Both the position numbers and the translations under genes were made by a program. A DNA stretch of 42,778 nucleotides. It comes from an uncultured Coriobacteriaceae bacterium (GTDB lineage Bacteria; Actinomycetota; Coriobacteriia; Coriobacteriales; Atopobiaceae). This document shows, piece by piece, positions 7,157-16,046 of this stretch (its first letter is position 1; each line of letters starts with the position of its first letter). Where the stretch lies: NCBI GenBank assembly GCA_948439405.1, contig CAOJNB010000014.1, positions 1 through 42,778 of the forward strand. The letters are read 5' to 3'. Below the pieces are notes generated by a model that was given only the letters and a program-made list of their open reading frames with translations, was not told where the DNA came from and made no database searches.

Positions 7157-8424
7157 GCGAGCTCGCCGATCAGCCTCGCCATGCGGGCGACCATTTCGTC
7201 GACCTGCTCGGCCGTCATCACCAGAGGCGGCAGGAAGCGGATGATCGAGTCGCCGATGTGGTTGAGCACGAGACCGGCGCCGAGCCCCTCCTCGACGAGC
7301 TCGTTGGCGATGGGCACGTCGAGCTGGATGGCGCGCATCAGGCCGTGGCCGCGCACCTCGGTCACGTGCGGCAGCGTCGCGAGCGCCTCGGCCATGTGGG
7401 CGCCGAGCTCGATGACGTGCTCGCCGACCCCCTCCTCGACGAGCGTCTCCACGCAGGCGCGCCCCGCGGCCGCGGCGAGCGCGTTGCCGCCGAAGGTGGA
7501 GCCGTGGTCGCCGGGGACGAGCAGGTCCGCCACCTCGGCGCGGGCGGCGAAGGCGCCCATCGGGAAGCCGCCACCGATGCCCTTGGCCATGCTCACGATG
7601 TCGGGGACGATGCCGGCGAGCTGGTAGGAGAAGGGTGCGCCGCAGCGGAAGAAGCCCGTCTGGACCTCGTCGATCACGAGCATGAGGCCCTTCTCGCGGC
7701 ACAGCTCGGAGACGGCCCGCAGGTACTCCGGGTCGGCGGGCCAGACGCCGCCCTCGCCCTGGACGCACTCGAGCATGACGGCGCACACGGGGCCGCAGCC
7801 CTCGTCGGGCTCGGCCACGGCGGCGCGCAGCGCCTCGATGTCGTTGAGCGGCACGCTCATGAAGCCGGCGGGCATGGGCCTGAACGTGGCGTGGAAGCTG
7901 TCCTGGCCGGTGGCGGCCAGCGTCGCCAGCGTGCGGCCGTGGAAGCTCTGCTTGGCCGAGACGATGCCCGCCGCGCCGTCGAGGTTGCGCTCGCCCCAGC
8001 GGCGGGCCAGCTTGATGGCGCCCTCGTTGGACTCGGCGCCGGAGTTGGTGAAGAACATCCGCCAGGTCTCGCCGGTCGAGCCGGTGACGTGGCCCTCGGC
8101 GTCGGTGGTGGTCGCGAGCAGGTCGCTCACCTTGGCGGCGAGCTCGTTGCGGTTCTCGACGTAGTAGTAGTTGCCCACCTGCCAGAGCTTGGCGGCCTGC
8201 TCCTGCAGGGCCGAGACGAGCTTCGGGTGGCAGTGCCCGAGGCAGACCACGCCGATGCCGGCGAGGAAGTCGAGGTACTCGTTGCCCTCGCTGTCGGTGA
8301 GCACGGCCCCCTTCCCGCCGACGAACTCCACGGGGAGCCTCCCGTAGGTGTGCATGACGTGGGTCTCGTCGGCCGCCTTGACCTCGGCGGGCACCGTGCC
8401 CTGGAACTTCTCCTGGATGGCCAT
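7153..8424 (-). CDS. argD: Acetylornithine aminotransferase
   Basis: A 423-residue class III pyridoxal-phosphate aminotransferase, converting N-acetylglutamate semialdehyde to N-acetylornithine. Visible motifs are DFLAGIGVVCLGHCHPK near residue 52, TNSGAESNEGAIKLAR, KQSFHGRTLATLAATG, LVIDEVQTGFFRCG and the PLP-binding Lys in SMAKGIGGGFPMGA. It is the last gene of argC-argJ-argB-argD, only two bases after argB, so it is surely cotranscribed. Ornithine and related aminotransferases share this fold, but the operon context settles the assignment. Confidence 0.95.
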   Translation of the reverse strand: MAIQEKFQGTVPAEVKAADETHVMHTYGRLPVEFVGGKGAVLTDSEGNEYLDFLAGIGVVCLGHCHPKLVSALQEQAAKLWQVGNYYYVENRNELAAKVSDLLATTTDAEGHVTGSTGETWRMFFTNSGAESNEGAIKLARRWGERNLDGAAGIVSAKQSFHGRTLATLAATGQDSFHATFRPMPAGFMSVPLNDIEALRAAVAEPDEGCGPVCAVMLECVQGEGGVWPADPEYLRAVSELCREKGLMLVIDEVQTGFFRCGAPFSYQLAGIVPDIVSMAKGIGGGFPMGAFAARAEVADLLVPGDHGSTFGGNALAAAAGRACVETLVEEGVGEHVIELGAHMAEALATLPHVTEVRGHGLMRAIQLDVPIANELVEEGLGAGLVLNHIGDSIIRFLPPLVMTAEQVDEMVARMARLIGELA

Positions 8425-8426
8425 CG

Positions 8427-9311
8427 CTACTCCTCCTCGTCCTGGGTGAACATCGTCCCGACGCCCGCATCGGTGAAGATCTCGATCAGCAGCGAATGCG
8501 GGAAGGTTCCGTTGATGATGCGGACGTCGCCCACGCCCGCGTCGAGGGCCTCGGCGACCGAGGCGATCTTGGGGATCATGCCCTCGGTGAGGGTGCCGCC
8601 CTCGAGGATCTCGTGCGTCTCGCTGCGGGTGAGCAGCGAGATCAGGCTGTCCTCGTCGCCGTACTCGGCGTACAGGCCGTCCTCGTTGGTGAGGTAGACG
8701 AGGGTGTCGGCGCCGAGCGCCTGGGCGATCTTGCTGGCGGCGACGTCGGCGTTCACGTTGTAGAAGCCGTCCGGTCCGCAGCCCACGCTCGCCACGACGG
8801 GCACGTAGCCGTCGTCGAGCACCGTCTCGATCAGCTCGCAGTTGACCTGCGTCACCTCGCCGACGTGGCCGAGGCGCTCGTCGAGCTGGCGGCACTCGAG
8901 GGTGCGCCCGTCGGCGCCCGAGACGCCCACCGCGTGCTCGCCGTACTCGTTGAGGGCCAGCACGAGCGACTGGTTCACCTGGCCTATCAGCGCCATCTGG
9001 ACGGCCTCCATCGCCGCGTCGTCGGTGACGCGCAGCCCGTCCCGGAACTCGACCTCGAGGTCGAGGCGGTCGAGCAGGCGGTTGATCGCCTTGCCGCCGC
9101 CGTGGACGAGCACGACGCGCACGCCCACGAGCTTGAGCAGCTCGATGTCGGCGATGACCTGGCGGCACAGCTCGGGCGCCTCCATGGCCGCCCCACCGTA
9201 CTTCACCACGACCGTCTTCCCGTTGATCGCGTGGATCCAGGGCAGCGCCTCCACGAGCACCTCGGCCCTGCGGGCCGCCTCCGAGGCGAGCCTCCCGTGT
9301 GAGCTCAGCAT
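8427..9311 (-). CDS. argB: Acetylglutamate kinase
   Basis: A 294-residue amino-acid kinase that phosphorylates N-acetylglutamate, the step usually inhibited by arginine. Motifs are TVVVKYGGAAM near residue 33, VLVHGGGKAIN near 67, the substrate loop RDGLRVTD, and NVNADVAASKIAQAL with the ATP/catalytic residues near 190. The C-terminus has EGGTLTEGMIPKIASV. Its length is normal for the family. The N-terminal extension before residue 30 (SHGRLASEAARRAEVLVEAL) corresponds to the helix that mediates hexamer formation in arginine-inhibited enzymes, which suggests feedback control. Confidence 0.95.
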   Translation of the reverse strand: MLSSHGRLASEAARRAEVLVEALPWIHAINGKTVVVKYGGAAMEAPELCRQVIADIELLKLVGVRVVLVHGGGKAINRLLDRLDLEVEFRDGLRVTDDAAMEAVQMALIGQVNQSLVLALNEYGEHAVGVSGADGRTLECRQLDERLGHVGEVTQVNCELIETVLDDGYVPVVASVGCGPDGFYNVNADVAASKIAQALGADTLVYLTNEDGLYAEYGDEDSLISLLTRSETHEILEGGTLTEGMIPKIASVAEALDAGVGDVRIINGTFPHSLLIEIFTDAGVGTMFTQDEEE

Positions 9312-9325
9312 CCCGCTCGCCTCCC

Positions 9326-10615
9326 CTAGGTCCGGTAGTCGCCGTTGATGGTCACGTAGTCGTGCGTGAGGTCGCAGGTCCACACGCGGGCGTGGCAGTC
9401 GCCCTGGCCCAGGCTCACGACGATGGGGACCTCGCTGGCCTTGAAGCGCTTGAGCATGTCGTCCTCGTCCATGGGCACCGACAGCCCCTTGCGGCAGGTC
9501 GCCACGCCGAGCAGGTCGATGTCGACGGCGTACTGGTCGAAGGGGACCCCGGCCTTGCCGGCGGCCGCCGCGATGCGGCCCCAGTTGGCGTCGTGCCCGA
9601 AGATGGCCGTCTTCACGAGCGGCGAGTTGGCGATCGAGCGGGCCACGACGTCGGCGTCCTCCTCGGTCGCCGCCCCGATCACGTCCACGCTCACGAGCTT
9701 CGTGGCGCCCTCGCCGTCGGCCGCGATCTGGCGGGCGAGGTCCTCGCAGACGGCGCGCACCGCGGCGGCGACGGCCGGGAAGGCCGGCGAGTCGCAGCCG
9801 ACCTCGGCGCCGCCGGCGGCGCCGGTCGCCAGCAGGAAGCACGAGTCGTTCGTGGAGGTGTCGGAGTCCACGGTGACCTTGTTGAAGGTCGCGCGCACCG
9901 CGGAGAGCAGCGCCTCGTGGGCGGCCTCGGGGGTGAGCGGGGCGTCGGTGGTCACCACGGCGAGCATCGTCGCCATGTTCGGCTGGATCATGCCCGAGCC
10001 CTTGGCGAAGCCCCCCACGTGCACCTCGACCGGGGCGCCGCCCTCGCTGGAGGGCACCGCGCCGGCGTAGGCGCTCTGCTTGGAGTGGGTGTCGGTGGTC
10101 ATCACGGCGCGAGCGGCGTGGTGGGAGTCGTCGGCGCCGCGTCCCAGCTGCGAGACGGCCATCGGCACGCCCGAGCGGAAGAGGCCGGCCTCCATGGGCA
10201 CGCCGATCACGCCGGTGGAGGCGACGAGCACCTGCTCGGGCTCGCAGCCGAGCTCGGCGGCGACGACCTCCGCGGACTCGAGGGCGACGGCGAGGCCCTG
10301 CTCGCCGGTGGCGGCGTTGGCGTTGCCGGAGTTGATCACGACGGCGCGGGCGACGCCGGCGGCCGCGCGGGGCCGCGACACCTGGACGGGGGCGGCGCAG
10401 AAGCGGTTCTGCGTGAAGGTGCCCGCGCAGGCGCAGGGCTCGTCGGCGACGACGAGGGCGAGGTCGCGGCGCTCGGGGTTGCGGCGGAAGCCGGCCGAGA
10501 CGCCGGCGGCGCTGATGCCGGCCGCGGCGCAGACGCCGCCCTCGCAGGGCTCGAAGCCGAAGTCCGAGACGGCCGGCTCGGAGGTCGGCACGACCAGGGG
10601 TTCGATGACGGTCAT
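9326..10615 (-). CDS. argJ: Bifunctional glutamate N-acetyltransferase/ornithine acetyltransferase
   Basis: A 429-residue ArgJ, which recycles the acetyl group from acetylornithine to glutamate. The self-cleavage site is visible in [14 protein letters not shown]: the proprotein is cut between Ala and Thr, and the Thr becomes the nucleophile. Further motifs are [12 protein letters not shown] near residue 105, [10 protein letters not shown], and [13 protein letters not shown]. The start ATG 10615 follows GGAAGGGG. Presence of argJ and absence of argA/argE-type genes in the cluster indicate the cyclic acetyl pathway. Whether it can also use acetyl-CoA cannot be told from sequence. Confidence 0.95.
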   Translation of the reverse strand: MTVIEPLVVPTSEPAVSDFGFEPCEGGVCAAAGISAAGVSAGFRRNPERRDLALVVADEPCACAGTFTQNRFCAAPVQVSRPRAAAGVARAVVINSGNANAATGEQGLAVALESAEVVAAELGCEPEQVLVASTGVIGVPMEAGLFRSGVPMAVSQLGRGADDSHHAARAVMTTDTHSKQSAYAGAVPSSEGGAPVEVHVGGFAKGSGMIQPNMATMLAVVTTDAPLTPEAAHEALLSAVRATFNKVTVDSDTSTNDSCFLLATGAAGGAEVGCDSPAFPAVAAAVRAVCEDLARQIAADGEGATKLVSVDVIGAATEEDADVVARSIANSPLVKTAIFGHDANWGRIAAAAGKAGVPFDQYAVDIDLLGVATCRKGLSVPMDEDDMLKRFKASEVPIVVSLGQGDCHARVWTCDLTHDYVTINGDYRT

Positions 10616-10665
10616 GGGTGTCCCCTTCCGGGATGTGGGTTTGCGCTGGGAGGCGGGACGGCCCG

Positions 10666-11751
10666 CTAGACGACCGGCGCCACGAAGTCGAGGCCGCAGG
10701 TCTCGGGCAGGCCGCACACCAGGTTCGCGCACTGCACGGCCTGGGCGGCGGCGCCCTTGCCGAGGTTGTCGATCGCGCAGGACGCGACGACGACCCTCCT
10801 TCGTCGCCCGTCGAGGGCGACGCCCACCTGGGCGCGCGCGGTGCCCGCGACCGAGGAGGTCTTGGGCATCGAGCCGGCGGGCAGCACGGTCACGAGCGGC
10901 TCGTCCGCGTAGCGGCCCTCGTAGAGCGCCTGGAGGGACTCGGGCGTGACGTCCTCGCCCACCTCGAGGTAGACGGTGGCGAGCAGCCCGCGGGTGAGCG
11001 GCGCGAGGTGCGGGGTGAACACCACGTCCACCGGCGAGCCCGCCGCCCGGGAGAGCGTCTGCTCGATCTCGGGGGTGTGGCGGTGGCTCGCCACGCCGTA
11101 GGCCTCCACCGAGCCGTCGGCGGAGCAGTAGTGGGTCCTGGCCGTGGGCGTGCGCCCCGCGCCGGAGACGCCGGAGACGCAGTCGGCCACGACGAGCGAG
11201 GAGGCGGCGAGGCCCGCCTCGAGCACGGGCAGCGCCGCGAGGGCGGTCGCGGTGGGGTAGCACCCCGGGGCGGCCACGACGACGGCCTCCCCGGCGGCGC
11301 GGCGCGCCGCGAGGGCGGCGAGCCCGTCGCGGGCGGCCTCGGGCAGCCCGTAGACGGCCTCGGCGAGGAGCCCCCGGCTCGTGTGCGGCGTGCCGTACCA
11401 GGCCTCGTAGACATCCGCGTCCGCGAGGCGGTAGTCGGCCGAGAGGTCCACGACGCTCACGCCGCGCGCGACGAGGGCGGGCGTGAGGTCGAGCGAGGCG
11501 GTGTGGGGCACGGCGAGCAGCGCGACGTCGGCCGCCGCGGCGATCGCATCCGGGTCCGGCTGCGAGAGGACGACGTCGCAGCTGCCCAGCAGCGCCGGGT
11601 AGAGCTCGGCGAGCGGGGTGCCCGCCTGCCTGCGGTCGGTCGCCATCGCGAGCTCCATGCGCGGATGGCCCGCGACCAGGCGCACGGCCTCGACGCCCGC
11701 ATATCCCGTGGCACCGACCACGCACACCCGCACGGCGTCGCTCGCGACCAT
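10666..11751 (-). CDS. argC: N-acetyl-gamma-glutamyl-phosphate reductase
   Basis: A 361-residue NADP-dependent reductase, first gene of the arginine operon. The Rossmann motif [19 protein letters not shown] is near the N-terminus, and the catalytic Cys lies in [15 protein letters not shown]. Also visible are [31 protein letters not shown] and [11 protein letters not shown] with the active-site His. The open frame extends further upstream, but ATG 11751 is preceded by GGGGGAGAGAGC and gives the normal family length. It is transcribed from the AT-rich region holding the ARG-box-like sites. Confidence 0.95.
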   Translation of the reverse strand: MVASDAVRVCVVGATGYAGVEAVRLVAGHPRMELAMATDRRQAGTPLAELYPALLGSCDVVLSQPDPDAIAAAADVALLAVPHTASLDLTPALVARGVSVVDLSADYRLADADVYEAWYGTPHTSRGLLAEAVYGLPEAARDGLAALAARRAAGEAVVVAAPGCYPTATALAALPVLEAGLAASSLVVADCVSGVSGAGRTPTARTHYCSADGSVEAYGVASHRHTPEIEQTLSRAAGSPVDVVFTPHLAPLTRGLLATVYLEVGEDVTPESLQALYEGRYADEPLVTVLPAGSMPKTSSVAGTARAQVGVALDGRRRRVVVASCAIDNLGKGAAAQAVQCANLVCGLPETCGLDFVAPVV

Positions 11752-11823
11752 GCTCTCTCCCCCGTCCCGCCGGCCTGCCGGCGCTCGCCTTCCCGACGTC
11801 ATAGGTTGTACTCGTATCACTCA

Positions 11824-11862
11824 CTGAAATGAATATTAGTGGTTAGTAATTCATAATTCAGC
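11824..11862 (-). promoter_or_regulatory. Arginine operon promoter region with two ARG-box-like sites
   Basis: An AT-rich island in otherwise GC-rich DNA lies about 75 bases upstream of argC. Read on the minus strand, GCTGAATTATGAATTACT (11862-11845) matches 8 of 10 conserved positions of the ArgR consensus TGAAT-N4-ATTCA. After exactly 3 bases, CACTAATATTCATTTCAG (11841-11824) matches 6 of 10. Paired boxes with 3-bp spacing are the classical arrangement for the ArgR hexamer. Exact -35 and -10 hexamers are unclear. An argR gene is not in the window. Confidence 0.55.
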
Positions 11863-11962
11863 AATATTTTGGCAAGGATATGAGAACGGCGGGATGCGGA
11901 GGCGCGCCCGCGCGGGAGGCGGCGCGGGCATGGGACGACGGTGGGGTCGGGAGTGCGCCCCG

Positions 11963-13291
11963 CTACGAGGAGGCGTCCGCGCCCTCGGCGCGGTCGCGGC
12001 CGGACGCCTCGGCGCGCCAGGCCTCCCAGCCGCGCGGGCTGGGGTGGTAGAAGCAGCCCCGCTCGAGGCCCTCGGGCAGGTAGCGCTGGTCCACCCAGCC
12101 GGCCGGGTAGTCGTGCGGGTAGCGGTAGGGGCCGTACTCCTCGGACCCGGGGCGGTGGCGGTCGCGCAGGTGGCTCGGCACCTCGCGGCGCGGGCCGCGG
12201 CGCACCTCGGCGAGCGCGGCGTCGATGCCGGCCTCCGCCGCGTTGGACTTCGGGGCGAGCGCGATGTAGGTCGCCGCCTGGGAGAGGTTGATGCGGCACT
12301 CGGGGAGGCCGATGACCTCGGTCGCGTAGAAGGCGGCCTGGGCGACGAGGAGGGCCTGCGGGTCCGCGTTGCCCACGTCCTCGGAGGCGCAGATCAGGAT
12401 GCGGCGCGCGACGAACTTGGGGTCCTCGCCGGCGTCGAGCATCCGCGCGAGCCAGTACAGGACCGCGTCGGGGTCGCTGCCGCGCATCGACTTGATGAAG
12501 GCGGAGATCACGTCGTAGTGCATGTCCCCGCCCTTGTCGTAGGCGAGCCCGCGGCGCGGGTTGGCGTCCTCGACGAGGTCGCGCCCGATCACGGCCGGCG
12601 AGCCGTCCTCGGGGGCGTCGGTGAGCTGGGCGGCGAGCTCGAGGGTGGTGAGCGCCGAGCGCGCGTCGCCGCCGGCGAGCGCAACGATGGCGTCGAGGGC
12701 CCCCTCCCCCAGCACGTAGCGCCCGCCGAATCCCTCCTCGGCCTCGAGGGCGCGCTCCACCACGCGGGCGAGGTCGTCCTCGCCGAGGGCCTGGAGCTCG
12801 ACGACGCGCGAGCGCGACAGCAGCGCCGAGTTCACCTCGAAGTAGGGGTTCTCGGTGGTCGCGCCCACGAGCACCACGATGCGGTCCTCCACCGCGTGCA
12901 GCAGCGCGTCCTGCTGGCTGCGGTTGAAGCGGTGGATCTCGTCGACGAACAGGATCGTGCGCGCCCCCGAGCCCAGCAGCAGCTGCTCGGCGGCGTCGAT
13001 CTCGCGGCGGAGGTCCTTCACCGTGCCCGTGATCGCGGAGACCTCCACGAAGTGGGCGTGGGTGGTGTGCGCGATGATGCGGGCGAGCGTCGTCTTGCCG
13101 GTGCCGGCGGGCCCGTAGAGGATCACGCTCGACAGCGCGTCGTGCTCGATCGCGCGGCGCAGCCACGACCCCTCGCCGACGGCCTGCTCCTGGCCGACGA
13201 ACTCGTCGAGCGTCGAGGGTCGCACGCGCACGGCGAGCGGCGCGTTCTCCGTGCGCTTCGCGCGCTCGATGGACGTGAACAGGGTCTCCAT
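11963..13291 (-). CDS. rarA: Replication-associated recombination protein RarA (MgsA)
   Basis: A 442-residue AAA+ ATPase of the RarA/WRNIP1 group, which acts at stalled replication forks. The N-terminus carries RPSTLDEFVGQEQAVGEG, Walker A GPAGTGKTT, Walker B ILFVDEIHRFNRSQQDALL, sensor 1 GATTENPYFE and the arginine region LLSRSRVVEL. The C-terminal tetramerisation domain contains DVISAFIKSMRGSDPDAVLY and the late SHLRDRH motif. It starts 3 bases after dgt and is the last gene of the seven-gene operon. About 210 bases separate it from the argC start. Confidence 0.93.
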   Translation of the reverse strand: METLFTSIERAKRTENAPLAVRVRPSTLDEFVGQEQAVGEGSWLRRAIEHDALSSVILYGPAGTGKTTLARIIAHTTHAHFVEVSAITGTVKDLRREIDAAEQLLLGSGARTILFVDEIHRFNRSQQDALLHAVEDRIVVLVGATTENPYFEVNSALLSRSRVVELQALGEDDLARVVERALEAEEGFGGRYVLGEGALDAIVALAGGDARSALTTLELAAQLTDAPEDGSPAVIGRDLVEDANPRRGLAYDKGGDMHYDVISAFIKSMRGSDPDAVLYWLARMLDAGEDPKFVARRILICASEDVGNADPQALLVAQAAFYATEVIGLPECRINLSQAATYIALAPKSNAAEAGIDAALAEVRRGPRREVPSHLRDRHRPGSEEYGPYRYPHDYPAGWVDQRYLPEGLERGCFYHPSPRGWEAWRAEASGRDRAEGADASS

Positions 13292-13294
13292 GGG

Positions 13295-14575
13295 CTAGCT
13301 CCGCCTCGCCTCCCGCGCCCAGCCCTCGTCGACGCCGTCCAGGTAGCCGCGGCCCGCGAACAGGGTGCGGCCGCCGGGGGCGACGAGGTCGCAGAGCGCC
13401 ATGAAGTAGTCGTCGGTCATCGAGGAGATGAAGTCGCACACGGTGAGGTCCAGGTCGCGCTCCCACTCGTAGCGCCTGCCGTAGTGGGCGAGGTGGCGGC
13501 CTATCTCGGCGATGTGGTGCCCGAAGATCGGCGAGCGCTCGTCGCCGCGCTCCAAGTCGAGCAGGAGCCGCTCGTAGACGTGGCGGAACAGCGCGCCGAT
13601 CTCGGCGGCGCGGCGGCCGTTGATCTCGGTCGCGTCGTAGATCTTCGCGTAGTTCTCGTTCTTCGCGCGGCGCAGCTCCGCGAAGGCCTCCCCGCTCATC
13701 TGGATGCGGTCGCGCCCGAAGCTGTGCTCGACGACGTCGACGGAGAACACCGTGAGCGCCCAGGCGTTGTAGGCGCCGCCCAGCCCGTCGTCGAAGTCGC
13801 CGGGCGCGACGCTCTTGGCGCGGATGGCGTCCTGGCGGTCCTTGCCCACGTAGGCGATGATGTCGGAGAGGCGGACCACGCAGCCCTCGAGCGTCATCGG
13901 CCGCAGGTGCGAGATCACCTCGCCGCCGCGCTCCCAGCACGCCTCGACCACCTCGTCGAAGCCGTCGAAGGAGGACAGCTCGCTCGTCCCGAGCACCTGC
14001 TGGGCGAGCTCGCCGTTGTGGCAGAGCACCCCGTCGAGGGTCTGCAGCGCCAGGTTGCGGCCGTACAGGACGTCGAGCACGCGCACGGAGTTCACGTTGT
14101 GGCGGAACCTCCGGCCGGTCCGCTCGCGGTAGACGGCGTCGAGCAGGCGCTCGCCGGCGTGCCCGAAGGGCGTGTGGCCGATGTCGTGGCCCAGCGCGAT
14201 CGCGTCAATCAGGTCGCAGTTGAGCCCGAGCGCCGCGCCGATGTCGTGGGCGATGCGCGCCACGAGCTGCACGTGCAGCCCGCGCCGGGTGATGTCGTCG
14301 TTGGCGTGGAAGCTGTAGACCTGGGTCTTGCCGGCCAGCCGGTTGTAGCTCGGCAGGTGCATGACCTTCTCGGAGTCGCGCACGAAGGCGGGGCGCTGCG
14401 GGGTGGGCACGTCGCGCGGGCTGTCCTCGCGGCGCAGGGCCGCCTCGTCCGGGCAGGCCAGCTCCGAGCGGCGCCCGCTGCGGCGCAGCTCCTCCACCGC
14501 GCGGCTCGTCTCCCGGCTCAGCTCGAAGGGAAGGTCCGGCGCGAGCCGGTTGCGCGAGCGCTCGTCCTCGACCAT
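13295..14575 (-). CDS. dgt: dGTPase-like HD-domain deoxyguanosinetriphosphate triphosphohydrolase
   Basis: A 426-residue HD-superfamily nucleotidase. The family block RDSEKVMHLPSYNRLAGKTQ leads into the metal-binding His of GLHVQLVARIAHDIG and the HD pair of ALGHDIGHTPFGHAGE. Further on come the His of NVNSVRVLD and the Asp of CVVRLSDIIAYVGKD. The enzyme hydrolyses dNTPs to deoxynucleosides and triphosphate, affecting dNTP pools and mutation rate. ATG 14575 follows GAGAGGAGG, and a longer upstream extension is unlikely. It sits directly before rarA and in the same operon as a base-excision glycosylase, which suggests a genome-maintenance theme. Substrate preference is unknown. Confidence 0.9.
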   Translation of the reverse strand: MVEDERSRNRLAPDLPFELSRETSRAVEELRRSGRRSELACPDEAALRREDSPRDVPTPQRPAFVRDSEKVMHLPSYNRLAGKTQVYSFHANDDITRRGLHVQLVARIAHDIGAALGLNCDLIDAIALGHDIGHTPFGHAGERLLDAVYRERTGRRFRHNVNSVRVLDVLYGRNLALQTLDGVLCHNGELAQQVLGTSELSSFDGFDEVVEACWERGGEVISHLRPMTLEGCVVRLSDIIAYVGKDRQDAIRAKSVAPGDFDDGLGGAYNAWALTVFSVDVVEHSFGRDRIQMSGEAFAELRRAKNENYAKIYDATEINGRRAAEIGALFRHVYERLLLDLERGDERSPIFGHHIAEIGRHLAHYGRRYEWERDLDLTVCDFISSMTDDYFMALCDLVAPGGRTLFAGRGYLDGVDEGWAREARRS

Positions 14576-14615
14576 GCGGCCTCCTCTCGTCCGTCCCGCG
14601 CGCAACGCGGCGCGG

Positions 14616-16046
14616 CTACTCGTCGACCACAAGGCAGCCCATGTGGAAGCGGTTCGTCCACTCCCCGATGGTGGGCTGGTAGCCGCAGCGGGTGTACACG
14701 CCGGAGAACCGGCCGCAGAACAGGTACAGGCCCTCCATGTTGTTGGCGGGCGCGAAGTCGGTCGCGTGCGCGCGGCGGTCCGCCTCGCGCGCCTCCATGT
14801 CCGTGTAGCCGGCGCCCTCGACGAGCCTGCCGCCGATCGCCATCGGGGTGGCGTACTGCGGCGCGTAGCGCTGCACGATGCCGCCGACGGCGGCCGTCTC
14901 GCGCAGGGCCTCGCGCCAGCGCTCCGGCGTCGCCTCGAGGCCCGCGAGCACGCCCATGGAGTTGTACCCGTCGGCCGGCTTCACGATCCAGGCGTCCTTG
15001 TCGGCCTCGTAGGGGGCGAGGTCGCTCGCGGGCGAGAGGGGGATCGTCTCGGGGACGTGGGCGCGCACGAAGGCGAGCTCGTCCTCGTCGAGGAAGGCGG
15101 CCGCCTCCTCGCTCCACAGGATCGAGAACACCGTCTTGGTGTGGCAGGGCCAGGTGCGGAACGACCCCACGAGGCAGGCGAGGCCCTCGCGGCCCGCGCG
15201 CACGAGCGCGTCGGCGCCCGCGCAGGGCTTGTCGGCCATCTCGCCGGTCACGGCGCGGCGCCACACGCAGTCGACGGGGCCGCGCGCGTCGCACAGCCGC
15301 TCGCGCCCGTCGACGGCCTCGACGCGCAGGTCGCGGACGTCGGAGAAGCGGGCCTCGCAGCCGAGCTCGGCGAAGCGGCGGCACAGGCTCGCGACCTCTC
15401 CGTGGCTCGCCGACTCGTCGTAGTCCGCGAACAGCACGACCGGGCGGTCGGCCGGGTGCCCGTCCTCGCCGGCGTGCTCCCAGCCCCGGTAGCACTCGAG
15501 CACGGCCTCGCAGCCGAGGCGCTCCACGTCGAAGGTCGAGACGTTCGGGTGGCGCTCGGCGAAGGCCGCGTAGGTCGGGGTGGAGCGGATGGCGCGGGTG
15601 ATCTCGACGGTCGCGTTCATGCCGGCCGAGCCGTCGGTGTTGAGCTCGCAGAACTGGAAGTCGCCCGTCTCCTCGTTCAGGAAGACGTCGACGCGCGCGA
15701 TCGGGATCAGGCACTCGTAGCCGGCGTCGACCCGGCAGAGCTCCTCCATCTCCGGCGCGAGCCCGAACAGGGAGCGGAACGTGGCGTCCTCGAGGAAGCG
15801 CCGGGTCACCTTGTCCATGATGCGGCCCATGGTCTCGGCCGCCTCGGCGAGCCGGCCCACCTCGGCGCGGGTGAAGACCTTGGGCGTCAGCGCCCAGGAG
15901 ACGGGGCCGCCGTGGTAGAGCGCGTCGGACCGCGCGAGCAGCTCGTCGGCCGCGCGCCGGCCCTCGAGGTCGCCCCCCAGCTCCCGGCAGATCTCGTTGA
16001 ACTCGTCCTCGAGCGCGCGACCGCGCCCGAACGCAACCTCACCCAT
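14616..16046 (-). CDS. ATP-grasp-like protein resembling the glutathionylspermidine synthase fold
   Basis: A 476-residue cytosolic protein. The segment DVFLNEETGDFQFCELNTDG with a following GMN is typical of the substrate and Mg-binding region of circularly permuted ATP-grasp enzymes. Nucleotide-binding features are AWIVKPADGYNSMGVLAG near residue 350 and the GGIVQRYA strand near 390. An acidic strand pair VVLFADYDES precedes the central domain. Such enzymes join a carboxylate to an amine using ATP. The substrate is unknown, and a glutathionylspermidine role is unlikely in this type of organism. Its start overlaps the end of the SGNH hydrolase gene by 8 bases, so the two are translationally coupled. 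Confidence 0.65.
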   Translation of the reverse strand: MGEVAFGRGRALEDEFNEICRELGGDLEGRRAADELLARSDALYHGGPVSWALTPKVFTRAEVGRLAEAAETMGRIMDKVTRRFLEDATFRSLFGLAPEMEELCRVDAGYECLIPIARVDVFLNEETGDFQFCELNTDGSAGMNATVEITRAIRSTPTYAAFAERHPNVSTFDVERLGCEAVLECYRGWEHAGEDGHPADRPVVLFADYDESASHGEVASLCRRFAELGCEARFSDVRDLRVEAVDGRERLCDARGPVDCVWRRAVTGEMADKPCAGADALVRAGREGLACLVGSFRTWPCHTKTVFSILWSEEAAAFLDEDELAFVRAHVPETIPLSPASDLAPYEADKDAWIVKPADGYNSMGVLAGLEATPERWREALRETAAVGGIVQRYAPQYATPMAIGGRLVEGAGYTDMEAREADRRAHATDFAPANNMEGLYLFCGRFSGVYTRCGYQPTIGEWTNRFHMGCLVVDE

